Shown: positions 10,301 through 17,126, counted from the first letter of the stretch. The stretch: DNA of 20,699 nucleotides from Thiohalocapsa sp964524185 (GCA_964524185.1 CAZGCI010000074.1:1-20699); one strand, 5' to 3'. Translations and numbers: made by a program. Notes: a model not told the origin generated them from the letters alone.

Positions 10301-13261
10301 GGCCTGGTCGACGGCGTCGAGCGTTCGATCGAATGGCGCTTCGTGTATGACGCCAACGGCAACGTGATCTCGACCTTTGATCCGGTATCCGGTGAGCGGC
10401 TGGATACGGAATACGACGCCAACGGGCAGCCCGTATCCGGCGAGTCAGAAACCGGCCTGCGCTGGACGGCGGTGCGCGATGCCCGCGGCGACCTGACCAG
10501 CGTGTTCGACGAGGCCGGCTTCGGGTATAGCGCCGAGCACGATCGGGAGGGGCGCGTGACGATGCTCGATGCCGCTGGAATGGGCGCCATCGATCGAAGC
10601 TACGATGCACTGGGTCGTACGGTAGCGACGTCGTTCCCCGATACGGACCCGACCTCGATCGAGTATGACGCCGTAGGACAGATGGTAGCCACGGTCGATG
10701 CCGCCGGAATCCGAACGGAGTACGCCTATGACGAGGTCGGGCGTCAAAGTTCAGCGTCGACCGTCGGCCGTGGTTCGATTTCCCAGGTATTCGACGCCGA
10801 CGGCAATATCGTCTCTGGCACCGACGTGTACGGGGGCACCTACACCTACGCGTACGACGACAATAATCGCAGAACGAGGATCACCCGCCCCGATGGGTGG
10901 AGTCTCGTGTCGGAGTACGATGATGAGGGTAATCTCGTGCGAAGCATGGACGACTTCGGTGTGCCCTTCACTCACACCTACAATACGGTCGGACTGATTG
11001 ACAGCACGCAGGACGCGGCCGGCAATACGACGCGCTGGACTTACGACGCCCTCGGTCGCGTGTCGAGCGCCTCGAGCCCCGGCGGCAGAGTCACGCGTTA
11101 CATCTATGACGAGCGCGGGCGCCTTACCCGTATCAACCTGCCATCCGGCGCCACCGTTTCATTCACCCTGGACCGAGCCGACCGTCGTACGTCGGTCACG
11201 AAGGCCGACGGCGACGTCATATCCCTGGATTACGATGCTGCACTCCTGACAACGACCGTAAGCGGCCGATCCGGCGTCGAGACGTACCGGCACGACCTGC
11301 GCGGCAATATCGTCGAGCACACGGACAGCCTCGGCACCACGGAGATTGATCGCGACACCGCCAGCCGCATGGTCGCGTATCGTGGACCCTATGACCTGCA
11401 GCTGCGGGTGACGCGGGACGGTTCGGGGCGCGCGGTGGGCCTGACCTCCGGCGGTGAGACGACGACGATCGCCTACGGACCCCGGAACGGTGTGACGCGG
11501 TTGCAATCACCCGAAGTGACCGTCGATATCCGGCGCGACCTGGCCGGCTTGGTCACGGAAGCCGGGTTCGATGACGGCACGCAGCTGACCACGGGGCGCA
11601 ATGCCATGGGGCTGGCCGTCAGCAATACCTGGGCTCAGGGGGCGAGCCCCATCATCAGCGAGTCACGCGTTTACGACGTCCGCTCCCGCATCGATGCCGT
11701 CACCTGGTCCGATGGCGCTGCTTATGCCTTCGGCTACGATGCCATCGGCCAGCTGGCCAGCTCGCGCATCGAAACTGCGGGCGGGCTGTGGGACAGCACC
11801 TACGAATATGATGCCGACTACAACCTCTCGCGACTCACGCGTAGCGGAACAGTGCTCGAGTTCTCCTACGACGCGAATGACCGGCTGATACAGGCGGGGT
11901 CGGAGCGCTTCGGCTGGGATCCGAACGGGAACCTTGCGCGCGTAAGCAGCGGGTCCCTCGTCGAGACGCTGACCTACGACGTGTACGACCGCTTGATCCG
12001 CTTTATTCGCACCGGCGTGGATCCCGTCGATATCCGCTACGAGTACGACTACGACGGTCTGCTGCGGTCACGCTGTGACGATGATGGCTGCTCCCGCTTC
12101 CTCTGGGACCGCAGCGCTGAGCCGTATCCGATGCTGCGCGAGGAGGTGGACGAGAGTGGTTCGCTCGTGGCGCGGTACTACCACGATGGGCGCTACCTTA
12201 CGCATTCGGTGGCGGCGGACGGGACCGTGCGCAAGTACGCGCTCGATCATGTCGGCAGTCCGGTGCGCACGATCGAGGGAGGCGCTGTCGCCAGCTCCGT
12301 GACCTACGATGCCTTCGGCGTTGTCCTCGAAGGCACGCCGGGGCGGATCGGCTGGGGCAATGCGCTGCTCGATGAGGACACGGGCCTGCTCTTCATGCGC
12401 AGCCGCTGGTACAGCCCCGCGATGCGCCGCTTCATTCACGCCGACTCAGCGATTCCTGACGCGACCCGGCCCGCGTCCCTTAACCGGTACGTCTTCGCTG
12501 CAAACGACCCCGTGAACCGGACCGACCCCAGCGGGCAGACCACGCAAATCGAACTGAGTTCGGTGTTCAGCACCCTCGCCACGATCGCAAAGTCTGTAGA
12601 GCCCCTGATCGCGGGCGGTACGACCCTCGCCGTTGGCTGGGCCGCTGCCAACGCCACCCAGCCTGGGGGAGCATTCAAGGGTGAGCAGGAAGTTACGGCC
12701 AAATTCTACAACCCGGATGGCTTGGGTGGCGTCAGGGCAGTCAGCCTGGGTTTCCCGGGAAAAAACATCGGTCCCCTGAAGGCCAGCGCGGGTCTCTCCA
12801 GAGGAATCGAATTTATCGACGTGTACGCGAGGTCTTTCCGCGCCGGCTATCGCTTCGTCGGGCCGTCTATAGGTATCGGTAAATCAGCGTCGATATTCAA
12901 GAAGCTTGGGAGTGTCTCGTATGGTGCGTCGCTGATTGGAAAGTCAGAAATCTACAACGTCTATCGACAGAGCGATTACGAGGGACTTTTCGCTGCCGTA
13001 ACCGGAGCCATTTCTGTGCCACCCAACATCAAGGCAGCGCTCGGCAGTATCGCCTTCAAATTGCTTCCGCTCAATGGGGGCGGGGGCAGTCTGTTCTGGT
13101 CTCCGTTCCGCGAGACAGTGAACGAGACGACGGGAGACGTCATCCGGCCGTCGTGGGGATGGAGGCTTGGCGTCGGCCATACGACCAAAACAGGAGGGAG
13201 CCTGTCCCTTTCTTTCACGTATTACTTTGGCAGCGAGTTCTTCCAGCCCTATCTGCCTTGA
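4328..13261 (+). CDS. Giant secreted multidomain RHS/YD-repeat protein with unknown C-terminal tip
   Basis: This 2977-residue protein begins with a signal peptide (MLLPRLLLVLGLAWASFAQA). Approximate domains are: cohesin-like 24-155; Pro-Ile-Pro plus hydrophobic plus Arg segment 155-187, like an IPTL/PEP-CTERM sorting signal; second hydrophobic segment 188-210; dockerin-like loop DCNDDGVVDVRDL from 230; three He_PIG/cadherin-like domains 255-529; Big_9-like domain from 531 interrupted by eight FG-GAP-like repeats (598-1050) and finishing at 1108-1136; fourth He_PIG-like domain 1136-1222; PASTA-like 1223-1291; MopE-like Asp-rich motif 1294-1338; Big_2-like and further Ig-like domains 1339-1518; RHS entry region from 1520; YD repeats about 1700-2600; RHS core 2660-2737 ending DPSGQ; unrecognised tip 2738-2977. 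RHS repeats build a shell around a C-terminal effector. Whether this tip is a toxin is inference. Its GC is lower than the core's. The start at 4328 fits the signal peptide and has a weak GAGAG before it. Confidence 0.93.
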   Translation: MLLPRLLLVLGLAWASFAQAQTPSLTLDTVQAAAGQSVGVPLRAQGLGSAIAVQVDIRYDPQVLTPQAPEPGTGLNGHSVDWRIVGEGILRLVVYTDSCVAVGDGSLVVLAFDVAASAAGRSPLTFAAALATDGQGAELDPLSLTDGAVVIEPSARPTPIPATSTFGTLLLALALVLVAHRARYGRFYLLALAAVLVTSSLPDQPLYAQDRGAVADIVDTILERSDTGEDCNDDGVVDVRDLACLTCAAPRPENQPPQITSTPVTAATSGVVYSYQVIAEDPDQGDSLIYSLPLAPAGMSIGANSGLITWTPTEAGQVGVQVQVTDSGGLSATQDYQITVTEENPPQLLPVGDRTIPAGDAFTTRLFAVDPDPGDTLSFSLTTAPDGMGIDPSTGDLTWTPPAAGENTVTARVTDSTDRSDTQSFTVTVTEPFSPGSTNSPPTLAPIADQTLTEGDTLGLTAEGSDPDDGDTLTYSLAAAPDGMVIDESTGAIGWVATPPGTYDVTVLVEDQGGLVAAQAFIVTVEAINAAPTANDDVYIARKGETLTIPAPEGVIQNDSDPNDDPLSATRLTDPTRGTIDSFSADGSFSYTPGEPPGITIGVVQKCRSDLGTNVASGTLAAADVDQDGDVELVGFVSRGLSTNVIIVDPSDCSYEQFEIGDDMGQAEWLTVPTLVNLDDDPELEVVSQYLRFNPAIPAFDERLFATNLDGTPIDAWVATNGANGLSGANSFDTGLNSANRLSGPVAVDLDGDGNTELVVGITNASIGNGVAGVTSHAVVAYDGRTGAVIWEFIGDFTSLINRSETPNIVDLDLDGDPEIIWSHHVLDHEGNLLFNLPVDEQPSLGGGKFFLSTAVANFDNDPFPEILGIDRLNIRLYSHDGQVQWEIPWDSTRSAGFPWSDITIAELDGDPFPEFVVMLTPDADFGITLYAFDSDGQELWNHGPQSLDLVVAQFGQTLSSSPVAIDLDRDGIDELIQVRGTTTNGVDYAGLYIFDGETGAILDFHPGQTQNNNDETLTVADIDGDGSAEIVTNINTESGFDPIEIWDHLPGNPFPPAPRIRSGTRFQTSWANEDGSIPASLEPFWLQPGQNGWNRLAPPLDPLNPESDSFTYRVSDGEFDSNTATVNIEIRPNGNPPFFLSEPVTGTSRGVTYEYDPLTVDVDPGDVVTYALVNGPAGMTIDPDTGSLRWNAEVVGDYPVSIVATDTLGLSSAQIFTVSVGDPVTVPDVVGSTEADAEATLITANLRKGAVFVASSPTVPAGQVLSQSPPAGSAAAFGSAVALTLSLGPTPLDRDDDGDGFSENDGDCNDADDSIFPGANDPEGDGIDQDCDGLDGNKTLVAIEISPGSKRVLTGEPTPLIATGIFDDGTAQNLTAIASWSNGPTFSAGSAGAFQASATFRGVTGTADFTVLDRVAEDLAPIARIDSPASGEVVTAPTDIEGLVSDANLLRWELAYRYAGEDDFVVFEEGGSPAGGGPPIGEFDPTTLLNGLYDIRLRAYDRGGNVSEDRTVVEVDGGYKPGAFTYAFLDLAMPLSGLPISVYRNYDSRKKSADDFGVGWSLDVQTIRLQKSRERGSGWRVNRSGLSFSIARTDQHLVTITMPDGRVEAFDLVVTPQNSAIVPFPPFANRARFVPRPGTRGTLETLENDFLTILGAQPGPVEFLDDGSTEVFDPDLFLYTAESGARITIRASTGVEKLEDRNGNTLIFSDSGIEHSSGASVLFTRDAQGRITRVTDARGNPQDYTDDANGNLTSHRDAEGNVTRFAYDRQHNLISIQDPLGNTPLRNEYDSAGRLVRQVDAEGNAIEFTHDPDARQQVNTDRTGAVTVYTFDERGNTTSVTDAMGNTTQFTYDGDDNMASRTDALGNTWRYEYNAIGLPTSMEDPLGNTMTRTYDSVGNLLSETSPRGNTRSFEYDARGNLVREIDATGAVREYSYDDSGNPISATDRNGNRMTMRYDAQGRLVGRTFPSGSTEALDLDPMGNVLSAEYRGLVDGVERSIEWRFVYDANGNVISTFDPVSGERLDTEYDANGQPVSGESETGLRWTAVRDARGDLTSVFDEAGFGYSAEHDREGRVTMLDAAGMGAIDRSYDALGRTVATSFPDTDPTSIEYDAVGQMVATVDAAGIRTEYAYDEVGRQSSASTVGRGSISQVFDADGNIVSGTDVYGGTYTYAYDDNNRRTRITRPDGWSLVSEYDDEGNLVRSMDDFGVPFTHTYNTVGLIDSTQDAAGNTTRWTYDALGRVSSASSPGGRVTRYIYDERGRLTRINLPSGATVSFTLDRADRRTSVTKADGDVISLDYDAALLTTTVSGRSGVETYRHDLRGNIVEHTDSLGTTEIDRDTASRMVAYRGPYDLQLRVTRDGSGRAVGLTSGGETTTIAYGPRNGVTRLQSPEVTVDIRRDLAGLVTEAGFDDGTQLTTGRNAMGLAVSNTWAQGASPIISESRVYDVRSRIDAVTWSDGAAYAFGYDAIGQLASSRIETAGGLWDSTYEYDADYNLSRLTRSGTVLEFSYDANDRLIQAGSERFGWDPNGNLARVSSGSLVETLTYDVYDRLIRFIRTGVDPVDIRYEYDYDGLLRSRCDDDGCSRFLWDRSAEPYPMLREEVDESGSLVARYYHDGRYLTHSVAADGTVRKYALDHVGSPVRTIEGGAVASSVTYDAFGVVLEGTPGRIGWGNALLDEDTGLLFMRSRWYSPAMRRFIHADSAIPDATRPASLNRYVFAANDPVNRTDPSGQTTQIELSSVFSTLATIAKSVEPLIAGGTTLAVGWAAANATQPGGAFKGEQEVTAKFYNPDGLGGVRAVSLGFPGKNIGPLKASAGLSRGIEFIDVYARSFRAGYRFVGPSIGIGKSASIFKKLGSVSYGASLIGKSEIYNVYRQSDYEGLFAAVTGAISVPPNIKAALGSIAFKLLPLNGGGGSLFWSPFRETVNETTGDVIRPSWGWRLGVGHTTKTGGSLSLSFTYYFGSEFFQPYLP

Positions 13262-13347
13262 ACAGTCTGGTACGCGATCCTCCGCCCAAAATTGTGACCT
13301 GACACACGCAACGCATTACGCCGAATTGGGATAATCTTTGAGGATCA

Positions 13348-13620
13348 ATGATCGACCCCGTGGATCGACCCTTGACCGTTGCCCGAACAGTTTCGTCCCA
13401 GGCCGACATCACTGCTCTCCTGCTCTCGTGCGCTCCTGGTCCGCCGGCGACCGGGACGCGGAAGCGCAGGTCCTGCCTCTCATCTACGATGAGCCGTGCC
13501 GTACTGCCCGCACCGGCCTCAACGGCGACGCCGGCTCGATCACGATGCAGGCCACGGACATCGTCAACGAGGCGTATTTGCGCCTGGCGAGGCAGCGCGC
13601 AAGCGCCCGGCCGACAAGCG
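13348..13620 (+). pseudogene. ECF-type RNA polymerase sigma factor remnant (frameshifted, truncated)
   Basis: Translation from ATG 13348, preceded by GAGGA (13339-13343), gives a plausible N-terminus ending ADITALLLS. The family sequence then continues in another frame as WSAGDRDAEAQVLPLIYDE and SITMQATDIVNEAYLRLARQ, typical of region 1.2/2 of ECF sigma factors (consensus like LLxxWxxGDxxAxxxLxPLxYDEL, TLQATxLVxEAYLRL). A 1-2 base indel near 13430-13437 explains the switch. After about 13620 the sigma sequence stops abruptly at a short repeat array, so regions 2.3-4 are missing. The gene should be non-functional. It follows the RHS stop by 86 bp, where an immunity gene would be expected if the RHS tip were a toxin. 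Confidence 0.7.
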
Positions 13621-13624
13621 TGAC

Positions 13625-13674
13625 CAATTACGAATTACGGTGCGAATTACGGCGAATTACGGTGACACTTTACC
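13625..13674 (+). repeat. GAATTACG-type short repeats plus RAYT-like element end
   Basis: Four copies of AATTACG with small spacers run from 13626 to about 13661, followed by GGTGACACTTTACC (13661-13674). The same arrangement, in mirror orientation, borders the RAYT transposase (GAATTCC heptamers next to GAGTAAACTGTCCCC, whose complement is GGGGACAGTTTACTC). I infer this is a diverged end of a related element, and that it truncated the sigma-factor gene. Confidence 0.5.
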
Positions 13675-13964
13675 ATTTACGCTAATTTTATTTGTTACGG
13701 GTCATTCTTCTGCGGAGGGACCGACCACGTTTGCCTGGACGGAGAGTTCGGCCAGGTCGTTTCTCGAGGCCGCCGAGCTCTTGGTCACCCATCCATGGTG
13801 GCCCTATAGTTTGACCCTTCAGGAGAGCGGCAACCTGCTCAGGATCCAACTTCCCGTGACAGTTTACTTATCCGGCCAGTCGGCCTTGGGGTCCAGCTCT
13901 CAGCAACGGTGCAGTCGACCTGGATCGTCCGAGACGGAGAGAATGTTCCGTGCTTGATAAGCTG
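13675..13964. other. Intergenic remnant between element-end-like motifs
   Basis: No convincing gene. GACAGTTTACTTA at 13858-13870 is identical over 13 bases to the left end motif of the RAYT element at 15202 and faces the same way. Between the two motifs, one plus-strand frame (about 13705-13850) reads like a piece of globular protein (for example SFLEAAELLVTHPWWPYSL) without a start of its own. It may be debris of a lost gene. Confidence 0.3.
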
Positions 13965-14330
13965 CTATGTGGCCTGAACGATGACCCCAGCCTGACAACT
14001 GCACGATCCGATTGCCGTGTGCTCGGACATGCCGGCCAAGCAATTCGAGAGAGTCAGGTCTGCGAGCGCTTCAACTGGGCCGTCCATTCCTACTGCCAGA
14101 TCGGGAAACACGACCACATGCTGGTAGACGCTCCGGGCGGCAACCTCGCCAAGGGCACGCGCCAGTTCTACGGCGGGGGTGATCTCCGGACCCGACTCGC
14201 TGGAGACGAGTGGGATGCTGGCTGCTTTCGCTAAGGGGGAAAAGGGGCCAGGCTCAAGCACCAACGGCACTGCAGTGGCTGCAAGACCGCGCAGGGCCGA
14301 ATCACGAACGGATCCTGCCCTATCGAGCAT
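13965..14330 (-). CDS. Hypothetical protein, doubtful
   Basis: A 121-codon open frame sits directly downstream of vapC on the same strand, 39 bp away. Its translation (for example TPAVELARALGEVAARSVYQ) is not absurd, but I recognise no family and the C-terminus (SCSCQAGVIVQAT) looks unusual. It could be a third gene of the vapBC transcript, a decayed gene, or a chance frame in GC-rich DNA. The opposite strand also has an open frame here (13950-14234) with even less protein-like composition. Confidence 0.22.
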   Translation of the reverse strand: MLDRAGSVRDSALRGLAATAVPLVLEPGPFSPLAKAASIPLVSSESGPEITPAVELARALGEVAARSVYQHVVVFPDLAVGMDGPVEALADLTLSNCLAGMSEHTAIGSCSCQAGVIVQAT

Positions 14331-14369
14331 TCGCTCGTGCCTGCAAATCAGTCATGCAAACTGCTTGCA

Positions 14370-14750
14370 TCAGATTGCGGTATCGATGTCGGTGCGTGGA
14401 AAGTCGTTGCCTTTGAAAAGCAGCGGCTCATCATAGACCTTTGCCAGCGCATAACTGAAGCAATCCCCGAAGTTCAGTCCGGCTGGATGCTGCCCCTTTC
14501 CGTATCGCAGGAAGCCTTGGAAGGCGACGTCGGTTTGCGGCTGATCCACCGCAATGATCTCTGCATCCATGGTTGCCAGCAGCTCCGCCAACTCAGCAAG
14601 TCCGTTGTCGCGATGTGCCACCATCCGGGATTCCAGCAGCGTGGCTGCCGAGATCCGCACGCGGTCGGCTTTCAACAGGGTCTCGATAAAAGACTGGTAT
14701 CCTTGTTCTTTGCGCAGGATCGCGATCAGCGCCGATGTGTCGACGATCAT
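14370..14750 (-). CDS. vapC: VapC-type PIN-domain ribonuclease toxin
   Basis: A 126-residue PIN domain, the usual VapC length. VapC toxins are Mg-dependent RNases that cut tRNA or rRNA and arrest growth when free of VapB. The acidic catalytic set is visible: D4 in MIVDTSALIA, E40 in SAATLLES, D96 in GLNFGDCFSYALA, and D116 in KGNDF. The start codon overlaps the end of the antitoxin gene by four bases (14747-14750), so translation is likely coupled. The intact motif set suggests an active toxin. Confidence 0.93.
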   Translation of the reverse strand: MIVDTSALIAILRKEQGYQSFIETLLKADRVRISAATLLESRMVAHRDNGLAELAELLATMDAEIIAVDQPQTDVAFQGFLRYGKGQHPAGLNFGDCFSYALAKVYDEPLLFKGNDFPRTDIDTAI

Positions 14751-15001
14751 CGAGGTAGACCGTTCTCGTCGTAGCCGATGATCTCGTCAGGCGAAGGACT
14801 TCGCTGCGGCAGGCGTGCGGTGTAGCGTTCGGCGATCGATTCGAGCTTCTGGCGACGAGACTCGAACTGGTGGCTGCGCCGCAGTCTGGCGACCTCGTGC
14901 CGCAGCAGGTCAAGGACGATCTGCGACTTTCCGCGCTTGGTGACGGCCTGAATCTCCTGCAGCAAGGTTTCTGCTTCGCGGTTCTTGATGCTGATCGCCA
15001 T
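14747..15001 (-). CDS. vapB: VapB-type antitoxin
   Basis: An 84-residue protein beginning MAISIKNREAETLLQEI, typical of the VapB/PSK-type transcription factor antitoxins (Rv0623-like). The N-terminal half is the DNA-binding part, and the basic, charged C-terminal half (ESIAERYTARLPQRSPSPDE) is the kind that wraps the PIN toxin. It is the first gene of the vapBC operon and overlaps vapC by four bases. Repression of its own promoter by the VapBC complex is the family rule. Start 15001 (ATG) is close behind a plausible promoter and has only a weak GGAA as ribosome site. Confidence 0.88.
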   Translation of the reverse strand: MAISIKNREAETLLQEIQAVTKRGKSQIVLDLLRHEVARLRRSHQFESRRQKLESIAERYTARLPQRSPSPDEIIGYDENGLPR

Positions 15002-15034
15002 CTTGCTATTCCGGATAGGTAGAACCAGGCGAAG

Positions 15035-15064
15035 ATTCTATACCTTTGGGCCTCGGGTAGTCGA
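15035..15064 (-). promoter_or_regulatory. Probable vapBC promoter with imperfect inverted repeat
   Basis: On the minus strand, TCGACT (15064-15059) and TAGAAT (15040-15035, extended as TATAGAAT) are spaced 18 bp, giving 4/6 and 5/6 matches to sigma-70 boxes. The ATG of vapB follows 33 bp after the -10. GGTAGAA (15019-15025) and TTCTATACC (15036-15044) form an imperfect inverted repeat across the start region, a reasonable VapBC autoregulation site. Confidence 0.45.
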
Positions 15065-15279
15065 GGCTGGATCGGTGAATGGGGTCCGCGGGCGTCGAGT
15101 GGGCGTCGAGGGTCTTTTCGTTTGCCTTTCTCGACTGACCGCTCGCACGATCTTGCTGATGCGGGAGGAGTCTCACCAAACGTTCAAGGCCAGTTCCGGG
15201 GACAGTTTACTTAATTGCTTGCGCGAAGTCGGCTGGGCGCTGGTTTGCAGGTTACCTGGGCTGGGGAGGGGGCGTCGGC

Positions 15280-15984
15280 ATGGCAAGACTGCCAAGGGTG
15301 GCTGCACCGGGATTGCCGCATCACGTGACCCAGCGAGGGAATCGGCGGCAACAGACGTTTTTTGCGGACGACGATTATGTGGAGTACCGCACGCTGCTCG
15401 CCGACTCGTGTCGCAGTTGTGGAACGCAAGTGCTTGCCTATTGCCTGATGCCCAATCACGTGCACCTCATCTTGGTTCCCGCCGACGAATTTGGCCTACG
15501 GGACGCGCTAGGGGAAGCGCACCGCCGCTATACCCGCATGGTCAACTTCCGCGAGGGTTGGCGAGGGCACCTTTGGCAGGAGCGCTTCCACTCCTTCGTG
15601 ATGGACGAGCAACATTTGCTTGCTGCCGCCAGGTACGTCGAACGCAACCCGGTGAGAGCGCGTCTCTGCGCCTGCCCGCAGGATTGGCCGTGGTCAAGCG
15701 CTGCAGCGCACCTGGCCGGGAGCGACGATGCCTTGGTTTCTGTTCGGCCGCTCTTGGAGTTGATCCCCAACTGGGCGGCGTTCATCGGCGAGGAGGAGGG
15801 CGAGAGGTTCAACGAACTTGTGCGTAGTCACGCCAGCACCGGTCGGCCCCTCGGCTCCGACGCCTTCGTTGAATCGCTGGAGCGGCAACTCGCCCGGCCC
15901 CTTAAGCCGAGAAAGCCCGGACCCAAGCCTCAACAACGAGATGACCGTACCCTTGACCTATTCGACAGCGCAAAGCGCAATTGA
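15280..15984 (+). CDS. REP-associated tyrosine transposase (RAYT, Y1_Tnp family)
   Basis: A 234-residue single-domain Y1 HUH nuclease related to IS200/IS605 TnpA. RAYTs are domesticated or semi-mobile enzymes linked to REP sequences. The HUH motif H60-V-H62 sits in CLMPNHVHLIL, and the likely catalytic Tyr is Y84 in EAHRRYTRMVNF. The family signature GHLWQERFHSF and RYVERNPVRARL follows. The N-terminus MARLPRVAAPGLPHHVTQRG is the classic RAYT start. ATG 15280 is preceded by a purine-rich GGGGAGGGGG at suitable distance. The C-terminal tail is basic (RPLKPRKPGPKPQQRDD). The gene is complete and flanked by inverted ends. REP/BIME pairs lie 120-730 bp downstream of its element. Confidence 0.92.
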   Translation: MARLPRVAAPGLPHHVTQRGNRRQQTFFADDDYVEYRTLLADSCRSCGTQVLAYCLMPNHVHLILVPADEFGLRDALGEAHRRYTRMVNFREGWRGHLWQERFHSFVMDEQHLLAAARYVERNPVRARLCACPQDWPWSSAAAHLAGSDDALVSVRPLLELIPNWAAFIGEEEGERFNELVRSHASTGRPLGSDAFVESLERQLARPLKPRKPGPKPQQRDDRTLDLFDSAKRN

Positions 15985-16026
15985 GTAAACTGTCCCGGGA
16001 ATTCCGTTCCGAGTAAACTGTCCCCG
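15977..16026. repeat. Tandem right-end motifs of the RAYT element
   Basis: GAGTAAACTGTCCC occurs twice in direct orientation, at 15983-15996 and 16011-16024, each followed by a GGAATTCC block. Both are inverted relative to the left end at 15196. The doubled right end suggests a terminal duplication or a one-ended event. Confidence 0.7.
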
Positions 16027-16069
<43 letters not shown>

Positions 16070-16189
16070 GTGAACGATGACGAAAACGACATCGATCCCA
16101 GATCGGGGTCGCGATTCGCGGACTGCTGCACCAGTGTCTGGATTCGGCAAGACCGCTGCCGACTGTGTGTCGCCCAAAGCGCGCACGCC

Positions 16190-16259
16190 GTAGGAGCCCG
16201 CTTGCGGGCGACCACGGTGCGCTCGCGGCCGCAAAGGTCGCCCGCAAGCGGGCTCCTAC
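16190..16259. repeat. BIME: perfect 24-bp REP inverted pair
   Basis: The arm beginning GTAGGAGCCCGCTTGCGGGC (16190-16213) is repeated exactly inverted at 16236-16259, around a 22-bp loop. The GTAGGAGC head followed by an internal hairpin (GCCCGCTTGCGGGC) is the hallmark of REP sequences in Pseudomonas and Xanthomonadales. It is non-coding. Confidence 0.88.
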
Positions 16260-16285
16260 CAAGCAAGGATTGCAGCCGGTCGCGT

Positions 16286-16450
16286 AAGGTGGGCACGTCG
16301 TTTGTGCCCGGGTGGCGTTTCCGAGTCGGTTCGCGTACATCGCCAGTCGGGAGCGATTCCGGGGCCATGCGATCCCATGTTGAGTTGGCGGATGCGCATT
16401 GGGTTGTTGGACGCTCGTTGCGCGTGGGCACAAAAAACGTGCCCACCCTT
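16286..16450. repeat. Second REP-like inverted pair (GTGGGCAC family)
   Basis: The left unit (16286-16315) contains GGGCAC/GTGCCC around a 7-nt loop. The right unit (16421-16450) contains GTGGGCAC/GTGCCCAC (16424-16431 and 16439-16446) around AAAAAAC. The two units are inverted copies of each other with a few differences, 105 bp apart. This is a different family from the GTAGGAGC pair just before it. The segment between the units holds no gene I can support. Confidence 0.75.
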
Positions 16451-16708
16451 CAACCTAGAAGGAGCGGTTGGACGGTCGTCGGGGAGCGTCCCGCCTGTTC
16501 GGTGGGATCAAGCTGTCCAGCGAGGCACAAGGAGGCGGAACAGTCGCACGATGCAACGCGTTGTAACGCAGCTGGGCGCCAAGCGGGGCGTGCGATGGCG
16601 TTTGTGGCGACGCCCACCCAAGGGGTGACGATCACAGGCCGCCTGCATCTCAACAGGCACAGGCGGTTGGTTACACGTCGAGTAACTGCTCAAAAAGCCG
16701 GGGCGGGG

Positions 16709-16794
16709 GTAGGGTGTGCGCGCGCAGCGAGCGCACCGCAGGCAACGCGGGTGCCGGCAGGAACGGTGCGCAACCTTGCGCTCGCGCAGCCTAC
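16709..16794. repeat. Third, diverged REP-like inverted pair
   Basis: GTAGGGTGTGCGCG...CGCACCG (16709-16738) and CGGTGCGC...GCAGCCTAC (16764-16794) are inverted, imperfect copies of a GTAGGSTGCGC-type unit. The stretch between this and the previous pair (16451-16708) has no gene I can support, only a small CCGCCTG/CAGGCGG inverted repeat near 16640. Confidence 0.55.
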
Positions 16795-17126
16795 GCCGGC
16801 CCGCAGCGCCAGGTCGTGACGCACAACAGGGCTGCATGGGACGCGCCCTCGCTCCCGAGCAGACCCTCCCGACTCAGCGCCCTGGGTGCATCCCTCGCTG
16901 CAGTCGCTGATCCAGCCTGCAGGTTACCGCTCCTTTTTGAGAACCGACCACCGCGAAGTGGTCAACGGCGCTTTCTAGGTTCAGGGCTTCGGCCGTGGCA
17001 CCTTGCGCAAAGGAGCGTCTGTCATCGAAGTGCCCGGCAAGCTTCATCGGCATGGTCACAGGTCGCGGCGCAGGCAGTGCCGCTCGGTGCCACCCGCGGC
17101 GCCAAAACAGGGTCTGGTAGCGGTGA
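16795..17126. other. Intergenic region, no supported gene
   Basis: It contains a short perfect hairpin, GACCAC-CGCGAA-GTGGTC (16946-16963). A minus-strand frame (16874-17164) includes a protein-like patch (SFAQGATAEALNLESAVDHF), but it overlaps the end of the Uma2 gene and has no recognisable domain. It may be a decayed gene. Confidence 0.35.

Noticed and set aside
9430..12150. Tandem DNA repeat in the YD region of the RHS gene
   Set aside because: The repetition is at protein level (GN-x-x-x-x-x-YD-x-x-G). At DNA level the copies are too diverged to call a nucleotide repeat.
13496..13957. 153-codon plus-strand frame across the sigma remnant
   Set aside because: It begins in the wrong frame of the sigma gene, runs through the repeat array, and is a composite of unrelated pieces.
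14985..15827. 280-codon frame overlapping the RAYT gene
   Set aside because: It is another frame of the same strand over the well-supported transposase, and its translation has no family features.
16070..16819. 249-codon frame over the REP cluster
   Set aside because: It translates through three inverted repeat pairs, and no family or codon pattern supports it.
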